In this document: positions 5,859 to 12,712 of the stretch, in pieces
Layout: each line of letters begins with the position of its first letter
How positions within the stretch are numbered: position 1 is the stretch's first letter
NCBI GenBank assembly: GCA_017394765.1
Contig: JAFPXF010000014.1
Location: forward strand, 1-15,183
Origin: Bacteroidales bacterium
GTDB lineage: Bacteria > Bacteroidota > Bacteroidia > Bacteroidales > WCHB1-69
Direction: 5' to 3'
Length of the DNA stretch: 15,183 nucleotides
Notes under the pieces: generated by a model
What the model saw: the letters and a program-made list of their open reading frames with translations, nothing else
The model's database searches: none
What the model was told of the DNA's origin: nothing
Made by a program: the position numbers and the translations under genes

Positions 5859-6251
5859 ATGAAAAACAACAATTTACTAATAGCTATTTCATTCTTGACT
5901 ATGGCTATCTTTCTTAATGGTTGTCAAAGAGATAACAAAAACGTTATTGTGGGTACCTGGCAGATTTGTGGGATGTCCTCGTGCAATGAAGAACCTGTTT
6001 GTTCAGGTGAACAAGGAGACAGGATTGTCTTTCAATCAAATGGGCTGATAAAAGACAAGGAAGGCCTTTACGATAATGAGCACTATCAGTTGGTGGGAGA
6101 CACATCTCTTTGGGTAGGGGCATCAAATCAAGAACACAAAGTAAAATTCTATAACAATTATAACAATATGATTGTATATGAATGGGTGTGTGGTAGTCCG
6201 AACAGTTTAATTAGCACAGTTCACAACATTAATCTCAAAAAAGTCAGATAA
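5859..6251 (+). CDS. Small lipoprotein, 130 aa, possibly lipocalin-like
   Basis: The start at 5859 gives a clean lipoprotein signal (MKNNNLLIAISFLTMAIF) with lipobox LNGC and lipidated Cys22. The open frame runs upstream to 5817, but that would place the start on the predicted promoter. The mature part of about 108 residues is small and polar, with IVGTWQICGM near its start and DRIVFQSNGLI and HKVKFYNN later. This pattern is common in small Bacteroidota lipocalin-like lipoproteins (GTW motif, then beta strands), but the match is loose. It stands alone between two repeat-rich regions, with no operon partner. The protein should sit in the inner or outer membrane facing the periplasm or the outside. 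Ligand and role are unknown. Confidence 0.8.
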   Translation: MKNNNLLIAISFLTMAIFLNGCQRDNKNVIVGTWQICGMSSCNEEPVCSGEQGDRIVFQSNGLIKDKEGLYDNEHYQLVGDTSLWVGASNQEHKVKFYNNYNNMIVYEWVCGSPNSLISTVHNINLKKVR

Positions 6252-6272
6252 TGATGATGTCCAACGTCCCCC

Positions 6273-6410
6273 TTTCGCGGCGAGCAGGTTTCAGGCATCT
6301 TGGATGCCGGCTCCCGCGCCGCGAGGGTTGTCGGTTGCGCGCCTCTTCCCCATATTGCGCTCCTTTCAGTCGCTTATATGGGGTTAATAAGATTGTGTCC
6401 CTCCGGGACA
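6273..6410 (+). repeat. GC-rich intergenic repeat module 2
   Basis: It has the same order as module 1: TCGCGGCG (6275-6282) with CGCCGCGA (6317-6324), CCCCATAT (6348-6355) with ATATGGGG (6376-6383), and TGTCCC (6396-6401) with GGGACA (6405-6410). The CCCC stem differs from module 1 by paired changes that keep base pairing. It starts about 20 bases after the lipoprotein stop. The rest of the gene-free stretch (6411-6590) holds only a partial repeat copy and a terminator. Confidence 0.8.
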
Positions 6411-6495
6411 ATGATTTGCGTGGTACGGTTTGCGAGGTACGATTATAGTCAATTATCAGAGATAGCAAACAGTGTTTTGTCTTAACCCTTCACAT

Positions 6496-6530
6496 TGATA
6501 GCAACAGCTCTCCAAACAACGCTATCCTTA
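6496..6530 (+). repeat. Partial copy of the GATGGCACAAGG repeat family (inner part)
   Basis: GATAGCAACAGCTCTCCAAACAACGCT (in shorter words: GCAACAGCTCTCC, AAACAACGCT) matches the inner part of copies A, C and D. The outer TTTTTAGG end is absent. Confidence 0.55.
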
Positions 6531-6539
6531 CCAAAAAAC

Positions 6540-6567
6540 AAGGGGTTAGTTCTCACACTAACCCCTT
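6540..6567 (-). terminator. Rho-independent terminator of the creD operon
   Basis: AAGGGGTTAG (6540-6549) and CTAACCCCTT (6558-6567) form a perfect 10-bp stem with an 8-base loop. On the minus strand it is followed by TTGTTTTTTGG. It lies 24 bases after the creD stop codon. Confidence 0.85.
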
Positions 6568-6590
6568 AATCACTATTCTCTATTCACTGA

Positions 6591-7892
6591 TCACTGTTCA
6601 CTTCCCTGCTCCTTCCGCAACTTCACCGTCGCGTACATGGCCACGGCGAGAATTGCGAAGAGGCCGAGACTGCCGGCCAAGATCGCGTAGCTTTCCAATT
6701 GCAGCAACACATAGATAAACACATATAGCAGCGAAAGCAGGCCGCCGACCATCAACGCCGTCTTCCAATCCTTGAGGATGGCACCCATGAATGTCGTGAT
6801 AAGCCCTATGGTCATGGCTGCCGAGATGAGATACGAGAAGGAGAACGGGATATGCTCGGAAAAGGAGAGCAACAGGGTGTAGAACAACATCAGAGCAATG
6901 CCGATGAGGATATATTGCACGATATGGACATTCGTTTTGCGACGCACCTCCACGAAGAAGACCACGGCGAAGGTGAGCACGATGATCAGCAGGGCATACT
7001 TCACCGTGCGGGTGGTCTGCTGGTATTGGTCGATGGGAATGCAAAGGTCCACACCCAATTCGGAATCAGACATCATGGAGTGCCAGGAGGTGCTGCTCGT
7101 GGCCACCTGACCATATTCACGGTTGAGGGAGAGCACCTTCCACTCAGCCTTGAAGCCATCTTCGGACACCTCGCGATGCATGGGCAGGAAATTGCCCTGG
7201 AAACTCGGGTCGCCCCAGTCGGAAGTGAGTGTCACCGTGGAAGTGTTGCCCACCGGGGCAAAATAGAGGCCATCGATGCCCCGGAGCGGAAGCGTGATCT
7301 CAAACTGGATCTTCCCCTTTTCCAAAAGAGTGTTGAAATCTATGGTACAAACCAGCCCGTTGTTGGAGGGTGACTCCGCCACAATCGAAGCCGGCTCCGC
7401 CTCACACGTGCTTCCATCCCATACAACCTTGACATTGCTGGACAAGCCTCGAAGATCCTTTATGCCCAAGAACAAAAACGCCCTTTTTTTGCTTGAGTCG
7501 GCCAACGAATACTTCAACAGCTCCTTGGGACAATCAAACTCGCCCACCAACTTGACGGGCGCATTATAGACGCTGAAGTCATAAATGCCCCGCTTGAGCA
7601 CCTGCGACTGCAGGTTTCCCGTAATGCTGATGTTCTCGGGGAACAGGCAGATGTCCGCCTTGTCCTTGCCCATCGGTATAATGATGGCCGGACCGCTGAT
7701 ATGCTGCTCCATGCCCCAACTCTTGGCCAACTCGCTCTTGGCCTCGTTGCGGGTGCTCTGCCTCTCATCCACTAAATTCATGATGAGCATCTGCGGGATG
7801 AGCAACAATAGACTGATGATTGCAATAAGCAAAAGCTTGATGCTGAGACGTGTACCGTCGCGATGAATGACGGATTTCAGATTTTCTTCCAT
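6591..7892 (-). CDS. creD: CreD family inner-membrane protein, 433 aa
   Basis: The layout is that of CreD: a cytoplasmic start, one membrane segment at about 18-38, a large periplasmic domain (40-295), then five membrane segments (about 298-316, 324-344, 350-373, 378-398, 401-424). Family-typical motifs are GPAIIIPM (67-74), SDWGDPSFQGNFLP (224-237) and CIPIDQYQQTTRTVKYALL just before the second membrane segment. Length is normal. In enterobacteria CreD is under the CreBC two-component system and affects envelope integrity and beta-lactam response. In Bacteroidota the gene typically follows a small winged-helix regulator, as it does here, 95 bases downstream. Its own copy of the operator AAAGTACTTT-N7-AAAGTA lies 56 bases before its start, so it can be transcribed separately from the two genes before it. 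The biochemical role is unsettled. Confidence 0.92.
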   Translation of the reverse strand: MEENLKSVIHRDGTRLSIKLLLIAIISLLLLIPQMLIMNLVDERQSTRNEAKSELAKSWGMEQHISGPAIIIPMGKDKADICLFPENISITGNLQSQVLKRGIYDFSVYNAPVKLVGEFDCPKELLKYSLADSSKKRAFLFLGIKDLRGLSSNVKVVWDGSTCEAEPASIVAESPSNNGLVCTIDFNTLLEKGKIQFEITLPLRGIDGLYFAPVGNTSTVTLTSDWGDPSFQGNFLPMHREVSEDGFKAEWKVLSLNREYGQVATSSTSWHSMMSDSELGVDLCIPIDQYQQTTRTVKYALLIIVLTFAVVFFVEVRRKTNVHIVQYILIGIALMLFYTLLLSFSEHIPFSFSYLISAAMTIGLITTFMGAILKDWKTALMVGGLLSLLYVFIYVLLQLESYAILAGSLGLFAILAVAMYATVKLRKEQGSEQ

Positions 7893-7947
7893 AATTTGAA
7901 TTTTTATAAGGTTTTATTAAACGTGAAAAGAATGTTTTTATTTTAAA

Positions 7948-7970
7948 AAAGTACTTTGTATTATAAAGTA
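7948..7970. promoter_or_regulatory. Candidate operator before creD (AAAGTACTTT-N7-AAAGTA)
   Basis: AAAGTACTTT at 7948-7957 is a perfect palindrome, followed after exactly 7 bases by AAAGTA (7965-7970). The same 23-base layout with a different spacer occurs before the first gene of the operon (8931-8953). It lies in the 95-base gap between the regulator gene and creD. The neighbouring winged-helix protein is the obvious candidate binder; this is inference. Confidence 0.6.
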
Positions 7971-7987
7971 TATAGAGCAAAAAAAAA

Positions 7988-8287
7988 TCAGGTGTTGTTC
8001 TTGAGAAAAGATTCAAGGGCGGCCACGTGCGCCATAAAGGCGCTTCTGCCCATCTCGGTCACGGTGAAAGAGGTGTTCGGCTTGCGGCCTATGAATCTCT
8101 TTTCAGACCGGATGAAGCCCAACTCCTCCAAGTTGCGCGTATGGCCGGCCAAATTGCCGTCGGTCAGCTCAAGCAGTGACTTCAGGGTGTTGAAGTCCGC
8201 CGACTCATTGGCCATCAGGATGGACATGATGCCGAGACGCGCCTTGCTCTCAAAGGCCTTGTTGAAACCATTCAGTTCTGTAATCAC
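7988..8287 (-). CDS. Small winged-helix transcriptional regulator, 99 aa
   Basis: This is a one-domain DNA-binding protein of the winged-helix type paired with CreD in Bacteroidota (HTH_34-like by memory). FESKARLGIMSILMAN is the first helix. DFNTLKSLLELTDGNLAGHTRNLEELGFI (in words, the helix-turn-helix at about 31-59) ends in the usual ELGFI. The wing is EKRFIGRKPNTSFTVTEMG, and a last helix (FMAHVAALESFL) probably serves dimerisation. The start is a GTG overlapping the TGA of the upstream membrane-protein gene (GTGA at 8284-8287), a sign of translational coupling. No ligand-binding domain is present, so its signal must come through its partner proteins or direct binding. It probably regulates its own operon and creD through the two matching operator-like sites; this is inference. 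Confidence 0.88.
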   Translation of the reverse strand: MITELNGFNKAFESKARLGIMSILMANESADFNTLKSLLELTDGNLAGHTRNLEELGFIRSEKRFIGRKPNTSFTVTEMGRSAFMAHVAALESFLKNNT

Positions 8288-8922
8288 TTTATTCTGTCGT
8301 ATTTAATGGAGTATAGAACACCAAAGATGATATGCAAGACACCGAACCCTAAAAACCAGAACAAGAGGGCGTAATGCACCGAGAAGCAGTCGATGAGGCC
8401 GAGGACAATCTCACCGTAGCCAAGGAAGCGCAATGCGGGATAGGTATAATGCTGGCAGTTGACGAGGGCCAGTCCGTAGAACAGCAACATGATGGACGAA
8501 GTGAGGCCGTAGTGCCCCTGATGGATGAGGGCGATGCAGAGCAAAGCCCCGATGCCCAACGGCAGCATGAAGTTAAAGGCCATCTGCATCATGCGCTTGT
8601 CCACCACAAAGCGCAGATTATGGCGCCGCGACTTGAGATAGGCCATCAGGGTGACCGTGAGGAATGAGAGCAGGAACAGCGCAATCGCCAACAGCATGGC
8701 CCAACGGATGCGGAGAGGTGTGTTCAGGCGAAATCCTTCGGATTCCGGAAGAAATGTGAGCCAATCTGTCAAACCGAGAAGGTAGCCCGCCACCACAGAA
8801 ACGATGCAGGCATAGATGCCGACAATGATTATGGAAATGCCGCTAATAGCCTGAAAACGAGATGATTTTTCCATCATCCGTTTAATTTCTCCCAAGACTT
8901 CAAAAGCTTCGTTGTCTTTCAT
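8284..8922 (-). CDS. Polytopic membrane protein of the creD operon, 212 aa
   Basis: The start at 8922 (MKDNEAFEVLGEI) is preferred over one at 8949, because the upstream nine codons overlap the palindromic operator and promoter. After a soluble, charged stretch of about 24 residues come about six hydrophobic segments, near 25-49, 73-96, 115-134, 139-156, 165-182 and 184-205. The N-terminal helix with EIKRMMEKSSRF may contact the regulator encoded just downstream. No enzyme motif was recognised. The gene overlaps the regulator by 4 bases, and membrane protein, small winged-helix protein, CreD is a recurring order in Bacteroidota. A role as a membrane sensor holding the regulator is plausible but unproven. 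Confidence 0.85.
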   Translation of the reverse strand: MKDNEAFEVLGEIKRMMEKSSRFQAISGISIIIVGIYACIVSVVAGYLLGLTDWLTFLPESEGFRLNTPLRIRWAMLLAIALFLLSFLTVTLMAYLKSRRHNLRFVVDKRMMQMAFNFMLPLGIGALLCIALIHQGHYGLTSSIMLLFYGLALVNCQHYTYPALRFLGYGEIVLGLIDCFSVHYALLFWFLGFGVLHIIFGVLYSIKYDRIK

Positions 8923-8930
8923 AATTTCAA

Positions 8931-8953
8931 AAAGTACTTTACGCCGCAAAGTA
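8931..8953. promoter_or_regulatory. Candidate operator and promoter of the creD operon
   Basis: AAAGTACTTT (8931-8940) is followed after exactly 7 bases by AAAGTA (8948-8953), as at 7948-7970. On the minus strand the AAAGTA half becomes part of TTACTTTG, a near match to the -7 box TAnnTTTG, with TTG 20 bases further upstream. A protein bound here would cover the promoter. The site ends 9 bases before the start codon at 8922. Confidence 0.6.
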
Positions 8954-8988
8954 ACAAAATTATTTTGACAAAATCAATAGGGCGGAAA

Positions 8989-9124
8989 ATTTTTAGGAAT
9001 TATATACCTGATGGCACAAGGCTGGCATGGGCAATTCTCCAAACAACGCTTTTTATCCGGAAAAAAAGCGCTGTTTGGAGAGCTGTTACTTCCGACCTTG
9101 TGTCATCAATAAGTACCTAAAAAT
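8989..9124. repeat. Palindromic pair of GATGGCACAAGG repeats (copies C and D, head to head)
   Basis: Copy C (8989-9058, plus) and copy D (9059-9124, minus) make an imperfect palindrome of about 136 bases. The arms share ATTTTTAGG ends, TGATG-CACAAGG, CTCCAAAC and CGCTTTTT, meeting at ATCCGG. It lies between the creD operon promoter and the converging 3' end of the glycoside hydrolase gene, in a 415-base gap without a gene. A MITE-like element or a bidirectional terminator are both possible. Confidence 0.75.
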
Positions 9125-9148
9125 ATCTTATTGAAATTTCGCACCTAC

Positions 9149-9211
9149 TTAAAAATCAATTTCATTGTCATCTAAAAAATATAAACCAATTGTTGAGGGT
9201 GGTGTGTCAAA
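9149..9211 (-). pseudogene. Remnant: last 20 codons of a paralogue of the 3725-4996 gene
   Basis: The minus strand reads FDTPPSTIGLYFLDDNEIDF and a TAA stop. The intact gene ends FDTPPPTIGLFFLDDNESDF, 17 of 20 residues identical, with the stop at the same place. Similarity continues past the stop into the repeat copy (9124-9059), as copy A follows the intact gene. Upstream of the TTTGACACACC the similarity ends and the frame soon meets a stop. Confidence 0.8.
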
Positions 9212-9300
9212 GCGAAACAAGTTTACACACAATAATTCATTTATAAATCACGCAACAGCAGCACAACTTGTTTCTTTCTTAATAAAAACAATTGACACAC
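9202..9300. repeat. Nested inverted repeats at the break of the gene remnant
   Basis: GTGTGTCAA (9202-9210) pairs with TTGACACAC (9292-9300), and inside it GAAACAAGTT (9214-9223) pairs with AACTTGTTTC (9265-9274). The outer arm coincides with the point where similarity to the intact gene stops. It could be a short mobile element scar or a terminator for the gene ending at 9338. No gene is seen in 9212-9337. Confidence 0.5.
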
Positions 9301-9337
9301 TGTAGTTTAAAATAACTTAACACATTCCAGCGTCTTC

Positions 9338-11515
9338 TCACGGGTCCATCGAATAGGCGTTGGATTTGAAGTTGTGTCCATTCAAGTACGACACAAATAG
9401 GTAGTCCGGCACCTCTTTGAACGTTTTCAAGAAAAAGATTTTATGATTTGGATTTACAGACCAGTCGGAAAGCTTACCAGAATCGTAGGTGCTCCATGAC
9501 CAATCCCACTGGTTGGAGGTGTTCAGGTCGAACTTGGTGGCCCATGCAACAGCTCCCAATATTTCATCTGCCTTGTCTATATCGAAATTACCAACGTGCA
9601 GATTTGCCCGATAGGGGTAAATGCCAACGCCCTCACTGATTCCGTTGTTAGTCCATAGTGTATTCCACGAGGAATTGTACTGCAGCAGCGTCATATTGTC
9701 GGAATTCCCGTTTGTTACCTGTGTGCAGAGCAGCTCGTCATAGCCGTCTCCATTGAAATCGCCAGCGAAGTATTTGTCAACACTACTGATGGTCCAGCCT
9801 CCGATTGTGCCCGTCCATATCTGTTCCCAATGGGTGGTGTTGAATCTGTATAAAGTGGCTGTGCTGGTGGAAGAATTCACCACCAGCAGCTCTTGTGCCT
9901 CGTCACCGTAAAAATTTCCCACAACAAAAACATCATAAATCCCTATTACAGGAATGTCACCTGTTATAGGATAGTTGCTTTCAGTCCAATTCTTTTTCCA
10001 CTTATTGTAATTGATATGTTTCAGGGTCGTGTCATGGGTCGCGGAATTACCTCTGAAAAATCTCACATCAGTGTATCCTAAATGGGAGACCCTTATCTCT
10101 CCCAACACGGTGTCCGCTGGTGTCCAGATGGTGTATTGCCCTTGGCTGTCTGTGAATGTGGAATAGATTGACAGATAGGTGTCAGACCATGCCACCACAT
10201 AGGCGTCCTTTATCGGGTTGGAATTCTGGTCCCGAATCACTCCGTTGACATTGGAGTGAGTGTAGCCCGGAATGTTATAGTAGCAGGCTGGTCTGGAGCA
10301 GGGGTTGGCCGCCGTCCTGAGCTTGTATGCTGGGAAAAGAGAGTGTACCATTTTAAACCTATTGTCAGGATAATACCTGACCAAACCAAAGTATTTTTCA
10401 CGGCAGCCATTCCACTTTACTTCCTGATACTGCCACCATGCATACCCCTTGCACCCGCACTCAAGTGCTTTCTGCATGGTATGGTCTGCATACTGGTACT
10501 GGTCGCTTTCTGTACCCGTTTGGGAATCAATGCTGTAGATGCAGGAATCAATGTCTGTACCGCTGAATCCAGTTTCTCCTAACACCCATACGTCTAAAAT
10601 ATTGTCGTTCATCCATTTGAATTCACAGTCAACAGCATTTTGGGATAGGATCGGGTCCTGGTCGCAGTGGTAGAAGTGCATGGACAGGAAATCGTAGGTC
10701 AGGGCAGAGGGGTCCCAGAAGAGAACATTGCCTACGCCGTCCAGTCCGTAGGAGACCAATTGGTTGGGGGCGTTCTTTTTGATTAGGTAGTACCATTTTC
10801 GCGACCAGTTAGAAATCATCAGTTTGTCGTTGTTCTTATTGGGATTGGTTCTCCATTTATACGCGGGTTCACCGAACACGACGTATGCCATTACGGTCTT
10901 GTTGTTGCCATAGTGGCGGGTGATACTGTCCAAGCAGACGCAGAAATCGTCAAAATGCTTGTAGGCGTTAGTGTCGTCTGTCATCCCGAGAATTACCCTG
11001 AAACCGCGCCGCATGCATTTCGCGACTATATCGTCCATCAGCTCGAAATATTGGGCAAACGAACCTGTCGGGATACGCAGGGTGTCGTTTTTCCAATATA
11101 TCCCCGCCCCCAAGCGCACTACGTTGAAGCCCATGTTCTTGATTTTCACCAAATCGGAATCCAGTTTTGCCTTCGCATGGTTCATTTCCACATTGCCATG
11201 ATTTCCAAACCCCCAATGTCCAACGGGATAGATTGTGTCGTTGATTTCCGTTTCTTCGTGGTATTGATACTCGCCACTGTAGTTGAAATGCGGGGCGATG
11301 TAGTAGATTTTGTTTTGTGGATCCTGCAAATTGCACGCAAAGTCCTTCAGATAGTTGATGCAAAGTGGCTTGAAAACATTGTTCCCATTCCGGAACTCCC
11401 CGTTGGAGATTGTGATGTAGTTTATGAACTCCGGCTGGGGAGGCTGCCCGTTGCTCTCAAGAAGGGAAAATATGCACACCGTCAGAAAAACATAAAGACG
11501 CCATTTCTTTTTCAT
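9338..11515 (-). CDS. Secreted GH5-like glycoside hydrolase with regulatory-like beta-sandwich and FG-GAP-like repeats, 725 aa
   Basis: A signal peptide (about 1-23) precedes a TIM-barrel-type domain (about 30-400). It shows clan GH-A/GH5 marks: NVVRLG (Arg134), YVVFGEPAYKW with likely acid/base Glu216, SMHFY (His280), WVLGETGFSG with likely nucleophile Glu314, and GYAWWQY (357-363). The acid/base motif reads GEP rather than the usual NEP. A carboxypeptidase-regulatory-like beta-sandwich follows at about 423-485 (VNGVIRDQNSNPIKDAYVVA). Three FG-GAP-like repeats follow: VVGNFYGDEAQELL (531), FAGDFNGDGYDELL (583) and HVGNFDIDKADEIL (640). The protein ends after NAYSMDP with no sorting domain, so it may be 3'-truncated or kept by its operon partner. 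It starts 4 bases after the 327-aa gene. Substrate, probably a beta-glycan, cannot be told from sequence alone. Confidence 0.82.
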   Translation of the reverse strand: MKKKWRLYVFLTVCIFSLLESNGQPPQPEFINYITISNGEFRNGNNVFKPLCINYLKDFACNLQDPQNKIYYIAPHFNYSGEYQYHEETEINDTIYPVGHWGFGNHGNVEMNHAKAKLDSDLVKIKNMGFNVVRLGAGIYWKNDTLRIPTGSFAQYFELMDDIVAKCMRRGFRVILGMTDDTNAYKHFDDFCVCLDSITRHYGNNKTVMAYVVFGEPAYKWRTNPNKNNDKLMISNWSRKWYYLIKKNAPNQLVSYGLDGVGNVLFWDPSALTYDFLSMHFYHCDQDPILSQNAVDCEFKWMNDNILDVWVLGETGFSGTDIDSCIYSIDSQTGTESDQYQYADHTMQKALECGCKGYAWWQYQEVKWNGCREKYFGLVRYYPDNRFKMVHSLFPAYKLRTAANPCSRPACYYNIPGYTHSNVNGVIRDQNSNPIKDAYVVAWSDTYLSIYSTFTDSQGQYTIWTPADTVLGEIRVSHLGYTDVRFFRGNSATHDTTLKHINYNKWKKNWTESNYPITGDIPVIGIYDVFVVGNFYGDEAQELLVVNSSTSTATLYRFNTTHWEQIWTGTIGGWTISSVDKYFAGDFNGDGYDELLCTQVTNGNSDNMTLLQYNSSWNTLWTNNGISEGVGIYPYRANLHVGNFDIDKADEILGAVAWATKFDLNTSNQWDWSWSTYDSGKLSDWSVNPNHKIFFLKTFKEVPDYLFVSYLNGHNFKSNAYSMDP

Positions 11516-11519
11516 AGCC

Positions 11520-12503
11520 CTATTCTTTTATAAATTTTCTGATAATTGTTCCCTTGTCATCCCTATAGGTCAGGAAATACATTCCCGCCGGCAAATCCGC
11601 CACGGTGATGCGGGTGTTAGCTCCTTCGGCCTTCTGTTGGATGCAACGCCTGCCCAATATGTCTGTGATCACCACTGTGCCCTCCATTTCTTCTCCTGTA
11701 CTCATGTCCAAGACCACATACTGTGTCGCAGGATTCGGGTAGAGGTTTATTGTGGACATTGAAGGATGCTCTGATACGCCCACATGGTGCTGGCTGCATC
11801 CAAGTCTCTCATCTGCCATATAGACCAAGGAGTCGTCCTTGTACAGACAAAGTAACAGGGTTAGGTATGGCTGGGCAAGTGTCACGTGTGGCCAGCAGTA
11901 ATCTTCCCCACGAGTTACGTATGTGGGGCCTATGCCTTCTATGAAGCGAATGGAGAAGGGATAGTCGGCATGTTGGTCTGCATAGACAGTTCCAAAAAAA
12001 TAATCGTCCAGGTGGTTGAGCAGGGACAGACAAATCGTCTTCCGTCCTGAATAATACCGTACACTGTCCACCAGCATTAATCTTCCAAGATCTGGCGCAA
12101 TAGTACTTGGCTCAAAATAAAATGTGTCCCCTTCGTTCAGGGACATGTCACAGACCAAATAACCGTTATGGTACAAGCGTCCGAGCACAGTGTCTTCCCT
12201 TAGACGTCCAGGCCAGCAATAGGGTATGCAAGAAGAAGCATATAGAGCAGTAAAGTAGTCTTCGCCGTGGTAATCTTCGTGACTGCTTTTGTCAAAAGTC
12301 ATGGTAAAAGTTCGGGAATATACGCCCAAAGGGAATGATGTCGCTTGTTCAGGTGGCCTTTGTACAGCCACCACGTGGTACACCCACGTGCTGTCGCCGA
12401 AGAAAGACATATACTGCCCGTGTGCGGGCAAGGCGGAGAGCAGCAGGGCAACAAAGGCCATAGAGGTGGAAAAGCGTCCGTGTTTTCTTTCTGTGCGTGT
12501 CAT
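11520..12503 (-). CDS. T9SS type A cargo protein with IEGIG module, 327 aa
   Basis: The start at 12503 is supported by AAGGAG (12513-12518 on the other strand's complement), 9 bases upstream. The signal peptide is long, with a charged front (MTRTERKHGRFSTSM) and a core ending in AHGQ at 30. The middle resembles that of the 348-aa protein at 630: GDT motifs, FIEGIGP at 187-193, then LLLCLYKDDSLVY. Cysteine pairs (SSCIPYC at 90-96, and others) suggest disulfides. The sorting domain spans 252-327 (INLYPNPATQYVVLDM, AGMYFLTY, KFIKE). It is first in an operon with the glycoside hydrolase gene and shares promoter and leader hairpin with the 630 operon. No catalytic motif was recognised; the role is unknown. 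Confidence 0.88.
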   Translation of the reverse strand: MTRTERKHGRFSTSMAFVALLLSALPAHGQYMSFFGDSTWVYHVVAVQRPPEQATSFPLGVYSRTFTMTFDKSSHEDYHGEDYFTALYASSCIPYCWPGRLREDTVLGRLYHNGYLVCDMSLNEGDTFYFEPSTIAPDLGRLMLVDSVRYYSGRKTICLSLLNHLDDYFFGTVYADQHADYPFSIRFIEGIGPTYVTRGEDYCWPHVTLAQPYLTLLLCLYKDDSLVYMADERLGCSQHHVGVSEHPSMSTINLYPNPATQYVVLDMSTGEEMEGTVVITDILGRRCIQQKAEGANTRITVADLPAGMYFLTYRDDKGTIIRKFIKE

Positions 12504-12566
12504 AATTTCTATCTCCTTAAAAATGGGTCAGGAGGACCTCTCTTTTCACCATTTTCCCCGCCACAT

Positions 12567-12604
12567 CTCCAGACCATGCGAGGCCCGATGGACAAGATCT
12601 GGAG
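12567..12604 (-). promoter_or_regulatory. 5'-leader hairpin, second copy
   Basis: On the minus strand CTCCAGATCTTG (12604-12593) pairs with CATGGTCTGGAG (12578-12567), with one T.G wobble and one mismatch, around a 14-base loop ending CGGGCCTCG. Stem, loop length and loop end match the leader at 529-566. The shared block, promoter box to purine-rich tail, is about 80 bases at roughly 80% identity by eye. Confidence 0.6.
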
Positions 12605-12619
12605 GTATGTATGGCGCGG

Positions 12620-12627
12620 CAAAGTTA
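12620..12627 (-). promoter_or_regulatory. Bacteroidota-type -7 promoter box (TAACTTTG)
   Basis: TAACTTTG on the minus strand fits TAnnTTTG and stands at the same distance from the leader hairpin as TAAATTTG at 510-517 on the plus strand. No good -33 TTTG is at the expected spacing. It lies between the stop of the large beta-helix gene and the 327-aa gene. Confidence 0.6.
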
Positions 12628-12712
12628 CATTAAAAACAATTACAATTTAATTTTTTATTATTCCGTAATATCATCTCATTCATTCGCATACAACGGGGTC
12701 TTTGTCGTACCC

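Noticed and set aside
5101..6410. Possible CRISPR array or diversity-generating retroelement
   Set aside because: Repeats are few, irregularly spaced and palindromic, with no cas genes, no reverse transcriptase and no template/variable repeat pair.
6852..7373. Plus-strand open frame of 173 codons opposite creD
   Set aside because: The creD frame has full family motifs and membrane segments; the antisense frame is a low-complexity shadow.
8923..8949. Upstream start at 8949 for the creD-operon membrane protein
   Set aside because: These codons coincide with the conserved palindrome and -7 box; ATG at 8922 gives a normal N terminus.
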